From Neopestalotiopsis rosae (Eukaryota > Ascomycota > Sordariomycetes > Amphisphaeriales > Sporocadaceae): a DNA stretch of 64,000 nucleotides. Location of the stretch: NCBI GenBank assembly GCA_023078685.1, contig JALGAS010000001.1:2046001-2110000 (forward strand). The letters are read 5' to 3'. This document shows, piece after piece, positions 50,736 through 61,558 of the stretch; the stretch's first letter is position 1, and every line of letters begins with the position of its first letter. The translations under genes and the position numbers were made by a program. The notes below the pieces were generated by a model. It did no database searches. It saw only the letters and a list, made by a program, of their open reading frames with translations, and was not told the origin of the DNA.

Positions 50736-53426
50736 ATGGCTCCAGAAGCACGATCCAAACGATCATCTCTTCAAGCGAAATCAACTGCCTCGACCGACTG
50801 GCTCCCGTATCAAGACGAACCCAAGTACACTTCCAAATCCATACGAACACGAGACCTCAAGCCTATAGCGCAACATGATTGGTTTGCAAGCCTCGCCTTG
50901 GCTATGAAGCAGCACGGAGACGATGTACAGAGCAAGATGGTTGCTAAGCTCTACTATTTCCTGCTGGACTTCATACCGCAAGCCTTGAACGAGGGATATA
51001 GACACATTTCCGGAAAGAATGTTATGGAATACCTGCTCTGCCATGCTGGAGAGTATCAGTTCTCGCGGCATAGAATCTGCAAAAACGCCGAAACTGCCTT
51101 CAAGAATCTAGAACAGTGGATGCGTCTTGGCAACGATTGGCAAGATGCTCTGAAGAATGCCACGGACCTCGCGTACCAGCATGGAGGCAGAGCACCGGGG
51201 CTCCATTCCCCAGCCGGCATGCTGGCAATCTTGGTGATCGCTTATCCCGACTCAGACAAAGTGGCCAGTTTTAAGCAACGGATCAAACGGCTGCAAATAG
51301 ACTGGATGATGGATCAACCCAGAGATAAATTATCAGTCAGAGAAGGCTTCTGGAAGGGCGTGAATAATTGCAACATCTCCACCGTTTTCATCGACGAGAA
51401 GCTCGAGCAAGCAGCAAATGGAATTACAATGTTAGCCGACTACGACAAGCTTTTCGGCTCTGAGTTCTCCCATTGCCGAAATGATATGCGCCCGTACCTT
51501 CAAGACTGGGCGAGTCATCTTACTTTGGGAGGCTCATTCACAAACAATCAACGACAGTCTGCCGACAGCCTCAGCATCGACGGCGACAACTCCAGTATTG
51601 GCAGCCATGGGTCAAGCTCTCGAGACGATCCAGAGGATATACTGCCCTCGCTATCTATTTCACAACTGCGCAGGCATTTGAACCCAACTGCAAAAGACCC
51701 GAAAGAGCTGGGTGATTGGCTAATCGGCAAACTGGCGCAGGAAGCTGATGGCAGTGTGTTCTCAACGTGGTGCAGATACTGGGAAGGAAGAATTGATAAG
51801 GCAACCAGTTACCAGGAACAAATGATCATCCAGTCGCTTTTCATACAGAGCCTGCGCAGGATCGAGAGTTTGGACTCAGCCCCAGAAGCTGCTCCTGTCG
51901 CCGAGGTGTATGCACTACTGGACACGGGAGACAGCACGAGCGCATTCAATCAAGGTGGGCATGAAGCCTTGCAAAACTTGGACGACCTTCAAGTTTACAA
52001 GGCTTGCACCCAAAGCAATCACCAGCTTCGACAGCTGATAGAAAGTGGGGACAATAAGGAGTCAACACTTGTCTGGGCTGAAAAGTGCTTCACCCAACAA
52101 GTAAGCTTCTTTTCGGACTTCAGCAGGACTTCTCCGTTCTTTGCGCAATACAAAAAAGTCATCAAGCTCGATACTTGGCGTACATATATGCTTGTCGATG
52201 GATTTGAAAATTTGAACCGGGTCAATCGCGGCGAGCTGACTTCCTGGCGCAACAACCAGAAGTCTCTTCTGACGGATAACGCAGTAGCCACCCTGATGCT
52301 CACGTCTTGGCAAATCCGCTCACTCCTTCTTCCAGGCAGCGACTGGCAGACTGTTCTGACGGATTGGCAATATCTGGTCTTTCGTCAGTCTATTTGCTCG
52401 GATCTCAGCGAGCCGGTATCTGTGGATATATCGGAGTACAAGCTCATGCCTGTCGTAAACACTACTATTTCGAGCAGCACGGTCCAGCTTAAGCACAAGA
52501 GCTTGCACAAGCTCCTCGGAGATGTCAAACAGCCGCGGAATGTGAGCAGTCTTTTCAGCGTTGCCAATGGCCGCCCCTTTCAAACTCTGTCATTGAATAA
52601 CCCGTCATCAGTCACATCACCTCACATGGCTAGTACATATACCACAGAGAAAGACACACTGGCTATATCCAGGAGGAAGAGTGATTTCGTTCCAACGATT
52701 GACTTGCTTCCAGCCAAGCGGAAAGCCACAGCAGATGGGAGGAATTCGAAGATGCCTCGGCTTGGACTGAGACATGAGCTCAATGAAGATTTGCAGCAGT
52801 CCAATATCGAAATGAGGACGCACTTACAACTTTACATTGAGAGCCTGAAGACGGACCTAAAACGAGCCAACGATGACTTGTTGTCCGGTGTGCGACATTC
52901 TCTCCATGAGGTGAAAGATGAAGTTCAAAATTGTAGTGATGAACTGAGGAGAAACATTGAGGCCAGCAGGGAGGCCGTACAAAAAGAGACGGTGAAGCAT
53001 ATTACCGAGGAGCTAGCTCAGACCCGGACAACCGTGCTATCGGAGGTAAACCTCAATCTCGAACAGTTCAAAGCTGATGTCTCCACTCGACAAGATGGTA
53101 TTTTCCGTCAAATTCAAGAGATTAAGGCCTTGCTTGGGTCAGTGCCGCACCGTCCAGGAGACGGCGGATACCTGGCAACCCGGTGCCCAGCACCCAGTGG
53201 ATGGGATCAAAAAGCGTACGAAGCTTTACTTCTCCGGGCATCGTGGTACTTTATCTTCCAACTTGGGCTTCCAGAGGACGGCGTAGCTCTAGATCCGCTC
53301 ATGCTGGAGGATACACTAGTTAAGTTCTCCGATATCACCTCAGAGGACCATCTGATGGCGGCTCTTGAGCATGCGCATGTACAAGCTTATCGCTGCCCGC
53401 TACGCGAGATTGATGAATGCAGCTGA
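50736..53426 (+). CDS. Large orphan protein with C-terminal coiled coil, 896 aa
   Basis: One uninterrupted exon. I place the start at MAPEARSKRSSLQAKSTAS (50736), since the 20 codons before it look like leader. The first 560 residues appear helical and globular (DWFASLALAMKQHGDDVQSK, KLYYFLLDFIPQALNEGY, WQDALKNATDLAYQHGGRAP, EGFWKGVNNCNISTVFIDEK, WLIGKLAQEADGSVFSTWCR). A Ser-rich spacer (SLSIDGDNSSIGSHGSSSRD) sits near 290. A nuclear-type signal (PAKRKATADGRNSKMPR) precedes a long coiled coil (about 690-795: IESLKTDLKRANDDLL, HEVKDEVQNCSDELRRNIE, EELAQTRTTVLSEVNLNLEQ). The end has RASWYFIFQLGLPEDGVALD. I recognise no domain. A nuclear structural or DNA-associated protein would fit, but that is inference. 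Confidence 0.75.
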   Translation: MAPEARSKRSSLQAKSTASTDWLPYQDEPKYTSKSIRTRDLKPIAQHDWFASLALAMKQHGDDVQSKMVAKLYYFLLDFIPQALNEGYRHISGKNVMEYLLCHAGEYQFSRHRICKNAETAFKNLEQWMRLGNDWQDALKNATDLAYQHGGRAPGLHSPAGMLAILVIAYPDSDKVASFKQRIKRLQIDWMMDQPRDKLSVREGFWKGVNNCNISTVFIDEKLEQAANGITMLADYDKLFGSEFSHCRNDMRPYLQDWASHLTLGGSFTNNQRQSADSLSIDGDNSSIGSHGSSSRDDPEDILPSLSISQLRRHLNPTAKDPKELGDWLIGKLAQEADGSVFSTWCRYWEGRIDKATSYQEQMIIQSLFIQSLRRIESLDSAPEAAPVAEVYALLDTGDSTSAFNQGGHEALQNLDDLQVYKACTQSNHQLRQLIESGDNKESTLVWAEKCFTQQVSFFSDFSRTSPFFAQYKKVIKLDTWRTYMLVDGFENLNRVNRGELTSWRNNQKSLLTDNAVATLMLTSWQIRSLLLPGSDWQTVLTDWQYLVFRQSICSDLSEPVSVDISEYKLMPVVNTTISSSTVQLKHKSLHKLLGDVKQPRNVSSLFSVANGRPFQTLSLNNPSSVTSPHMASTYTTEKDTLAISRRKSDFVPTIDLLPAKRKATADGRNSKMPRLGLRHELNEDLQQSNIEMRTHLQLYIESLKTDLKRANDDLLSGVRHSLHEVKDEVQNCSDELRRNIEASREAVQKETVKHITEELAQTRTTVLSEVNLNLEQFKADVSTRQDGIFRQIQEIKALLGSVPHRPGDGGYLATRCPAPSGWDQKAYEALLLRASWYFIFQLGLPEDGVALDPLMLEDTLVKFSDITSEDHLMAALEHAHVQAYRCPLREIDECS

Positions 53427-53698
53427 AAGCATTGTCAAAATGTTTGCAGGACACATTGCGAAGGTGTGGAAGGTCTTCACTTGTGCACATGCCCATCGAC
53501 AGTAGTTATGCATAGTGCCACTCGTAGTTATATGTCAGTCTGTGCAAGCAACAGATGAAATCATGGTCACTTTTCTTTGGATGTGAGGACAATCATCTCA
53601 CCTGGACTCTGAATCTAGAGAGTCATGCCTTATTGTATTGAGACTGAAGTACAAAGCGAATAATGACCTATCCTGACAATTTCAATAGACATTCCCTA
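53427..53698. other. Convergent intergenic gap
   Basis: About 270 bp between two genes that end toward each other. No structure seen. Confidence 0.5.
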
Positions 53699-56236
53699 TC
53701 AAATGTCGACTAAGACACTTGCAAACGCGTGGCGATGATAAGAAGCAGACTCCGGGTTGGATGCCTTGCTTATCCAACAAGAATGACACAAGTGAAAGTT
53801 CTCACAAGCGGTGCAAACACGCCCATACCCGGTGATCTCGCACTTGCACATCCAACACCAGAATGGCAGACTGTTTACCTCATCCACAGCCAGACAGTTT
53901 GTGGGAGGGTCGGTCTTGAGTCGGAGGTGGAACTTCTTGTCCAGGGCATCTTTTGTAGGAATGCTGCTGGAATCAACTTGGTAGCAGCTGAGTATGAAGT
54001 CAATCGGCCCTGTCTCCACGGCATCATGGGTTTGTGCCAACTGATGTAGCCGAGACCCTTGGATTTGAACATTGACAAAGCCCACTGGAAGGTCCCGATG
54101 TGAGACAGAGAACCCCAGATCATATACGGGATCTCTCTGGTTGCCGATCTGAATAGGTCGGCCAAGGTCTGCTGACGAAGATACAGACGTAGCCTCCACA
54201 TATCCGGGATCGCAGACAAGCTCCAGCTTGACCCAAGAACGATCCTTGTGTCCTGTATACTCTTGCAACTGAAGCTCGACAACCGGAAGTGACATGCATC
54301 CCTAGATAGTAACTATTAGCGCATGGCCAACACGGTTGGCATAAGCAGACCGTCGTGCTTACCATGCTGAAGAGCAAAGACGCTTCGTTCTCTCCCTCCC
54401 ACTTATTGGATCCAGGACGTGCTGTGGAATGATTCCTGCTCTTCATCTGCAATCCAATAGCTGAGCCCTGCAAGATGGCTTCGGCAGGCGGAACGTCAAT
54501 CATGCTCATGGCTGCACCTGCAGATACCGCTGAGGAACTAGAAAAATTATCAGAAGCACTGTCAATGATCCCTCTTCGGCTGAGCTTACCAGTGTTGCTC
54601 TGTTCTGCTAAGAAATTCGTAGCTTATTTTGACCCCTTCTCGCGCGGCTCGTTTTCGAAATAAGTCGATGTCTTGAGACACTAGGTGAGAGAGAATCTCA
54701 CTGCGATAACTCCCACCACACAGCAAAATGGCAAAATCTTCGCGGAGGCCAATAAGATGCTGAATTTCTCTAGACAGAATCTCCCTGCCATGTTTAAAGG
54801 CACGGCTGAACACTTCCTTCATATCGTCCAACGTGAGTTTCACTTCTAAAGGCTGGTCACCCCGATAATGAAGACTGATTGTGGGTTGAGTGCCTCGCGA
54901 CCAGTTGTTCCAGTCGAGCTGCCATTTCTCATTCTCCCAACCCAAAAGAAGCGAGGCCAGATCACACGACTGAATCCCATCTTGGGAAATCAGTGGTGCT
55001 AGACGCTTCAATGCGATCTTTCGGATTTCGTAGTTTGTGATGTCACTGCCACCTTGTGATCCTAACATCCATTTTCGCTGGTCAGGGACTGCATCTTGTT
55101 TACTATAGCTGTTTCAAGAAGATGATAGGGGGGAAATAAGGAAAGGAAAAAAACAAAGGATATAGGGAAGGAGTTAAAGATTGTGGTCAACAGCTTAATG
55201 TACCAATAGACCAATCCCAACCCGAGTAGGAATGACTTTTAGTCACATAACCTTCTTCATCAAACCACACAACTTGGGTCTGAAGGTTCTACTGAATCTG
55301 TCAGCGACGAGGGATGAAGACCATCGATCATGGCGGTGTACATCAGACGACACTATCCAACGTACCAGACTACTACTCCCGTGGTCAGCAACAAGGACTA
55401 TAAGTCCATCCTCCTTCTTCTTCAAGTTCTCGAACACTTTGCACCGAGCTCGACGATTGACTCCGGAGTTTCCATCGTCAAATGGCTCAAGGGCATACAA
55501 GGCAGTGGCCTGACCTTCACTAGCAGTTCCATAGGCATTGTAGTTGTTTTGATCAATCTCGACTTCGTTCTCCCATACGGGCTGCAGTAGGCTTTCCAAG
55601 AAATCCATGTAGTCGTCATGGTCATCCGACTTAGGTGTAGGGCAGGTGAAGTTCGGATATGCGAGACAGATCTTGGTAATCCTCACCTCACAGCACTCAG
55701 CCTGCCGTAAGGCTGATGCCCGCAGCCGTCCGAAAAAGGCGGACAGAGCGGTTTCAATGTCGCGACGTGAAATCACGCCGCGATCAACTGCATCAACCAG
55801 GGCCAAACCTCCAGGGCAGTCTTTGACGACATTGGATCGTCGCCTGATCGAACACAACAACGCTGCTGTTTTCAATGGGATGCATGGATCTGTCCGTCTG
55901 GCGTCTCGACCGACAATCACTTTCCCATCATGAACACCAAGAGCCGCAACAAACTCGTACTGAGAATCTGGTGCTGTGGCAGTTCTGCGCTGTGCAACAA
56001 GGTCAAAATCTGGTACTCGGGAAATTTGCTTTTTACCAAACTTGTTCCTGTATGCCAGGGTCATCTTGGAGCTGGAAGACCCCAAGTCTATACCTAAGCA
56101 TCTACATATCATATTAGAGGGCTATAACCAGAGATTCAGACTCTCCTACTCACGCTTCAATCATCTCATCATCCACTTCTTGCCTTACTCGATTGGGCCA
56201 GCCGACTTGATCGCTCAGGGCTACTAGGGCTGCCAT
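53699..56236 (-). CDS. Hsp70/actin-fold ATPase-like protein with C-terminal ZZ finger, six exons, 728 aa
   Basis: Exons 56154-56236, 55366-56101, 55204-55288, 54590-55094, 54363-54537 and 53699-54301 join in frame (729 codons). The start MAALVALSDQVGWPNR could lie further upstream. The ATPase fold shows phosphate-1 CLGIDLGSSSSKMTLAYR, phosphate-2 VLVADHGSSSLNLQTQVVW (DHGSSS where chaperone Hsp70s have DxGGGT), SYSGWDWSIG, LGSQGGSDITNYEIRKIAL and the adenosine motif FAILLCGGSYRSEIL. There is no Hsp70 peptide-binding domain. The last 50 residues form a ZZ finger: FWCWMCKCEITGYGRVCTAC, ENFHLCHSCW, YHRHAF. Fungal Hsp70-like proteins with ATPase fold but no chaperone tail are common and lineage-expanded, with unknown function. 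The ZZ finger would supply target binding. The gene sits just left of the Starship-type captain. Confidence 0.82.
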
Positions 56237-57778
56237 TTCTGTATTGCTGATGTGATCAGCCAGTATGATGTGTGGTATCACTAGTGGAAATATGGTGAAG
56301 GTGGTACATTGACGACCAGAATCACATGAACAATATTGTGCCACACTGAAAGTCACGTCGACGCCTCCCAGCAAGACACGTGGCGACACCGCTTGGCGTT
56401 TTATAAAGTGTGAACCTTGTGAGAATGTGTGGCCTCGACTGCATAAAACTACAGTGCATCATATACCAACCAAACGCGATTAACGTGACTCGTTTGTGGG
56501 TCATTCAATCCCAATCGTGGTGCGTACTGTGGCAAATTGTTTTCGTAGGTTTCGAAGATGAAGAGAAGAGCTTGGGCTGGTAGAGTGTCAATGCTAGGTA
56601 GATATATGTTTCGGCCATATGACATCAAGTTCATAATTACGCCATATTGTGCACGCGAAGCGCAATAATGGACTGCGTTATGTTTCTGTAGCATTCAATT
56701 GACCTGGTCGGTGGACTTGCTACAACTATCATGGATTGCACAGAGACAGATCGTAATGATTTGATTCAGTTTCTGGGCAGATTCCATGTGGGCCGTAAAT
56801 ATTGGCGAGGCAACCCGACACTTCGAAATGGCTGGTATAAGGCAACAACGGCTGACAGATTGACGGGGGCTGGTCTCTGGAAACTCAGGCATCGACCGTT
56901 CTTGATCTGAAGAGAAGAAAACCCAAAGCCATCAAAGAGTCAAACATTTTATCGATCTCTTTGCTAGAATGCATAGATATGTCATCAACACATCATACGA
57001 GATGATGCTGTTCGAAGATGTCAATAAATTCCATGATGTCACTGTCTTATTCGTACAGCAGATCTGTGCCGCAGAAGAGTAACAATTAGACCTTGCTATA
57101 TCCTGCACTATGACTTCAGGACGGCATTGTTAGCTCTTTCCCTTGCATGGACGTTTACCGGGGCCTACTCGGTCGGCCGTGAGACAAGCATGCTTTCCGT
57201 CCCCAAGTCGACAACTTCTCTCTTGTTATTGGTTACTGTACTGTGAGAACGTATCATTGCGGTACCTCGTCTCACCTCACCAAATGAGCCGTGCCTCAGC
57301 AGAAATGAAAGTCAGGTCATGTTTTAGATCCCGTCTCCAGATAGGTCCGAAAATGCCTTCAACTGGACAGAGAATCACATAGCGCCCCAATGAGTCTTTT
57401 CTTTTCTCGGCCATAGGGCGACTTGTTGGGCCTTTCGACCCGCCACTATTTCGACCATATTCTTTGCGCAGTTCGCCCTATTACTCCGCCATGATCTTCC
57501 GTCCAGCTCCGTCTCGGGGCCGTCTTCAATCAAACGGACACTAGTCACTCCGGTAGGAGCCAGCGCCCGGCGTTCGTTGGCCGCCGAGCTCTTGCATCCG
57601 GATCTATCGGGTCTTGTCAATATGAACGGATTTCGGAGACAAGATCGAGCTCCGGCTCAAAAGTCCTTCGATGGTCCCTTCTGATGAATAGTGTCGATCT
57701 ATCTCGCTCTTTGAAGCCTTCTATCTTCCTACAAGCTTTATCCATCCTTTTTTGCAGTCCTTGTAGTCAAGATGCAAG
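56237..57778. other. 1.5-kb gap between the Hsp70-like gene and the captain gene
   Basis: Minus-strand frames at 56449-56694 and 56695-56892 are adjacent in phase and separated only by TGA, but I recognise no family. The right 400 bp (57380-57640) is GC-richer than its surroundings. If a Starship starts here, its left boundary and target-site repeat should lie in this gap. I could not identify them by eye. A pyrimidine-rich TATA-poor stretch (57700-57760) precedes the captain ATG. Confidence 0.45.
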
Positions 57779-60393
57779 ATGCCCCCAATAACGCGGTCTT
57801 CTGCCAAAAGACAGCCTTCGTCTATCGTTCCACCTCTTATCTCTGTATCAGACCCTTCCGAATTTGAGCATTCAGACACAGACCCCAATGATTCGGATTA
57901 TGGTTTCTCTGAGGACTCCGAAGTGGACCTGGATAATGGAGAATCTGTCAAAGATAGCAATTCTCTCGAGCATACTAGCGTAGGCATCATAGATGCCCGT
58001 ACTGATTCACTTGGTTTGAATATCGAGTCGGGCTCTGATAATGCAGAAGATGATGATATCACCGAAGCTGTTTTGTATGATGGGAATGCTTACCCTGCTG
58101 AGCATTACCGTATGGCGATAGACAGCATGGACGTGAATCAGTACAATCGTAAGGAATACTCAAAAGGAACTGTAAGATTGATGGATCACATTGAAGATCA
58201 CTGGCGTCGGTATGTGAATCAGTGCTGGGGCCCAATTTTCGAGACCGACTGACGCCTTGTAGGTTCTGTGTGCAGGTCATCAGAGATGCCGATTGGCAGC
58301 GCTGCTTTCGGAATATTACGTTCCAAGTTGCCTATCAGTTCATGATAAGCTATGTCAACCAGAAGAGAGGTAAGCGTGGCCAGAAAAGGCCGATAACCAA
58401 GAGGTCGACATTGGTCACTACCTGGTGCACATTCCGGCTAGTATTCGAAAGAGCTACCAACATGAAAATCGACGAGAAGATCAACCGTAGCCAGATGAGT
58501 AATGTGTGTAAAAAGAATGCACATCCCTTTTATTGCTCGTATTAATCACACCGAAGTTAGGCACTCGTTGAGCTTGGCAACAAATTCGATCTGACCCACA
58601 AGAAGCGGATCAATCGGGCCATGACGCTTGAGGACCTGAAGCGTCAGATTGACACCACGCTTAGAACGACAGAAAAGGCCTTCAAAGTAGGCGAGCTTCG
58701 AGTGCTTGCCGTCTTGTTCTTATTGCTGTTGGCGCCTCAAGGGTCCCGTCCGACATCCATCCTTGAACTCCGGTTTGGAGATATCGAGGTGCTTCTCGTC
58801 AAAGATCCCACCGATGTGAAGCTTGATAGTACACCAAAGCTACTGATCAGACTCACCCTCGAGTACACGAAAAGATACCTCGGGCCAAAGGCTGCGTAAG
58901 TAATATACTCCCTACCAGATAAGGCGAGTATCTTGCAATCTCCGGAGCATATCCTTCTGACAAGAGCCAACGACAGAAATACGTTCTTGATACCCGAGAT
59001 TATTCACGATCCGAGCCTACTTTTGAGCCCTCATGTGTTTCTGCTTGCTGTTCTCTTTCGGCATCGTGCATTCAAGGCGGAGGCGCTCAACGACTCTCCT
59101 GATATTCTTCATACGTTGAAAGTTCCTCAAGATTGCTTCGAGCTTCCACTGAGCTTCAAGGATGGCATCAAAGACAAATTTGTCTTCCGACAGGCCATCA
59201 AGACCTCCAGTGGCTACCGGATGTCAGATGTTGCTATCACGTATAGTACCATGAAAGAATGGATCAAGCGTATCGGTATGCTTTGTGGATTCGAGACAAA
59301 TACCATATGCTACGTGCTGCGTTACTGGGCAGGAAACAACTTGGACCAAAGCAGTAAGGAAGCCACACTTCGAGCTGCGGGTAGATCCTCGCATTTTGAG
59401 GCTGCATAACTAACCTGAGTGTTAGTCAACGTGAGCAGCTCCCTTTTGAATTTAGTCATGGAACATGCGCCAAATTCAAGCACGTTTCAACGAAACTACC
59501 TTTGTCGCGAAGTCTGCGCGGATCTTTGGGCAGTCCATCGGAACACGGCACCGCAGCAAGCTCTTATCCAGCAAGCTGCCAGCCACGGTCATTCGACCGA
59601 TCCTCGTCGACCCGTAGCCCTTTCCAAGGATGATCTTGCCGATCTCAAGCTCGATCTGACATACACAAAGTTGACGCGAAAGATGTTTGAAGCGCCTAGA
59701 AGGTCAGCTCAGCGACAATCTCTCAGCAAACAGCGCCACAATCTTTTGAGTCAGCTAAGAAATGCCAAACTAAAACAGATTCGACAAGAGTATACCGACA
59801 AGCAGGCCGTTGAAGATGTTGAGCAGCAGATCAAGGGCAATCAATCATCTGGAACCTCAAGGCGTTCAAGCCGACCCATGAATGATGCGCATCAAAGGAT
59901 GTGCGATGCGCTTAACCAACCCGTCGCAACAGACATGAAGGCATATTTTGGTCGAAGGACCGAGGCAATTGCGGCGATCATGGCGTACTGTCAAGTGGAA
60001 GATCCCATTGTTACAGTGATCCAGGAACGAGGCTACCATCCGGCGGCTGCGAGCGCAACAACGTCTCGTGCCGATCAAGTTCGGGACTTGAAGTGTTCTG
60101 TGTTTGTCAGTATAATGGGAAACAAACTTCGGAGATGCTTTTTGTGCGTTGCGAAGGCTTTGGATCGAGCACCTCCAGGCGATATCCTTATTTCCGACAA
60201 AGATATTGTTTTGAAAGAGCTGGTTCGACATTTCAGTAGCCGTGCTTCGTTAGCGAGACACTTCGAGACTGTTCATCTGGGACATCAGTATGATACATAT
60301 GAATGCCCCATCTGTTGTATTGCGCTGCATGATGAAAAGCACCTCAAAGCTCATGCAGAAGGCGCGCATGGCATATTCATCGGGAAGCTGTAA
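57779..60393 (+). CDS. DUF3435 tyrosine recombinase (Starship captain family), five exons, 783 aa
   Basis: DUF3435 proteins are the site-specific recombinases that move Starships, the giant transposons of Pezizomycotina. Exons 57779-58209, 58263-58503, 58561-58895, 58977-59353 and 59426-60393 join across introns of 53, 57, 81 and 72 nt into 784 codons without a stop. The N-terminus is acidic and disordered. The SAM-like core-binding part follows (RFCVQVIRDADWQRCF, GQKRPITKRSTLVTTWCTFR, LTHKKRINRAMTLEDLKRQI). The catalytic fold has R287 (PQGSRPTSILELRF), ANTFLIPEIIHDPSLLLSPH, R451 (YVLRYWAGNNLDQS), H475 (VMEHAPNSSTF) and nucleophile Y486 (STFQRNYLCREVC). Next come QEYTDKQAVEDVEQQIKG and a C-terminal C2H2 finger region (SLARHFETVHLG, YECPICCIALHDEKHLKAHA). 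Nothing is eroded, so it may be active. Captains usually lie at one end of the element and read inward, here to the right. Confidence 0.92.
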
Positions 60394-60689
60394 GTTGAAT
60401 ACGAAGAATCGCATTTGGAAAGTCTGTTGGCTCTGTAGTGGGAGTACCTAAGACGCAGGCTTTCTGCCAGTCATCAGGTACACAGGGAGTTGCCGCTGCA
60501 AGCAGTTCCCTCGATGTTACGAAAGGATCTTTCTGAGTCTGTTTGCCGCGTCGGAATTGAATTAATCAGTGGATATTCTACAGTACGAGATATATAGTAG
60601 CGCGCCCAAAATTTGCTGTGCTCTTACTGTAGGTAATTTTGGCTACGGGTTGACCATATAGCCAGCAATAGTGCACATACACTACGCCC

Positions 60690-60890
60690 AGGCTACATAT
60701 TACCCTGGAGGGCAACTAACGCTGTAGTACAAGTCCATTTGTCGAGTTTCCATCCTGATTCCGATTTGAGCCCATACATAAAGACCAATCCGTTAATGTC
60801 TCAATCCATTTCTCTTCCACGACATCCCTGTATGATACTGTTAGTAGTAAGTGACCAGCGTTCCTGCTTGGAGTTAACTCCTCCAAATGT
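60690..60890 (+). repeat. Dispersed repeat R6, copy 2
   Basis: Same ordered blocks as 3838-4035 (GGCAACTAAC, TTTGAGCCCATACAT, CGACATCCCTGTATGATAC, GTAAGTGACCAGCGTTCCTG). It lies inside the presumed cargo side of the captain, so the repeat family exists both outside and inside the putative element. Confidence 0.75.
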
Positions 60891-60984
60891 TCAGAGTCCT
60901 ATCCTCGGCGTTGAAGCGGGACCTACCGGGTGAGTTAGTATTATTTGGAGACGTCTCCACTATTGCACATTTCCATATCCTTTA

Positions 60985-61320
60985 TTATCCTGAACTGTCC
61001 CCTGCCCTCGCCGATAGCTGAAGTCGACCTGTCGCCATAGCAAAATTGACCGTAGCTCGAACCACCTCTATATTTGGCTTCCATTTCTCATCATTACGGT
61101 GTGTCTTTCCGCCCAGGAGAAACGAAATGCTTCCTCTCCTATTTCGTGTGAGGTCAAGTAGGTCTTTACGATAGCTTGTCCACTTGCTGCAGTGCAAAGC
61201 GAAATGCTCTACCGTTCTCTCGCAAGCGCCCGCAATCGCGTTCCGGTGAAGCGACCGCGCCGATCTGTGCCAGGTAGTAGTTGAGTCTCGCCGTCCCCTC
61301 CTGCACCTGAACCGTGCCTA
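60985..61320 (-). pseudogene. C-terminal remnant of a Tad-type LINE reverse transcriptase
   Basis: On the minus strand one frame reads GTARLNYYLAQIGAVASPER, and after a one-base shift another reads ACERTVEHFALHCSKWTSYR, KDLLDLTRNRRG. This is the family's end signature (LN-YL-RIG-V-SP-C-CG, E-TVEHFL-HCPRW), found after the RNase H domain of Tad-like non-LTR retrotransposons. Only about 110 residues remain, frameshifted, followed by ATVNFAMATGRLQ. Confidence 0.7.
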
Positions 61321-61421
61321 ATTACTGAACTCTACGCTTCTGTTCAATCTTCCAGAGAATCATCGAGGTCAGACACGACAGCATCACTCGCACTTGTTAC
61401 ATACCAACCCAATTGTCATGA

Positions 61422-61467
61422 GCTAGGTCATCGGCTAGGTCATCGGCTAGGTCATCGGCTAGGTCGG
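61422..61467 (+). repeat. 12-bp tandem repeat, nearly four units
   Basis: GCTAGGTCATCG is repeated three times, followed by GCTAGGTCGG. A very short, perfect and so recent minisatellite. Confidence 0.95.
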
Positions 61468-61558
61468 TAAGAAATCGGAATTACCAAGCTCGAATACGTA
61501 AACCCACGAATCAGCTTATGATACAATTAGTCCATATTATCCCCCGTTCTTAGCATCC

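Larger units (their letters stand above)
60394..61558. other. Gap right of the captain with repeat remnants
   Basis: Holds R6 copy 2, a LINE remnant and a 12-bp tandem repeat. No intact gene is seen. Confidence 0.5.

Noticed and set aside
61422..61467. CRISPR-like short repeats
   Set aside because: Units are 12 bp in direct tandem without spacers, in a eukaryotic genome; an ordinary minisatellite. The same holds for the 16-bp array at 50.35 kb.
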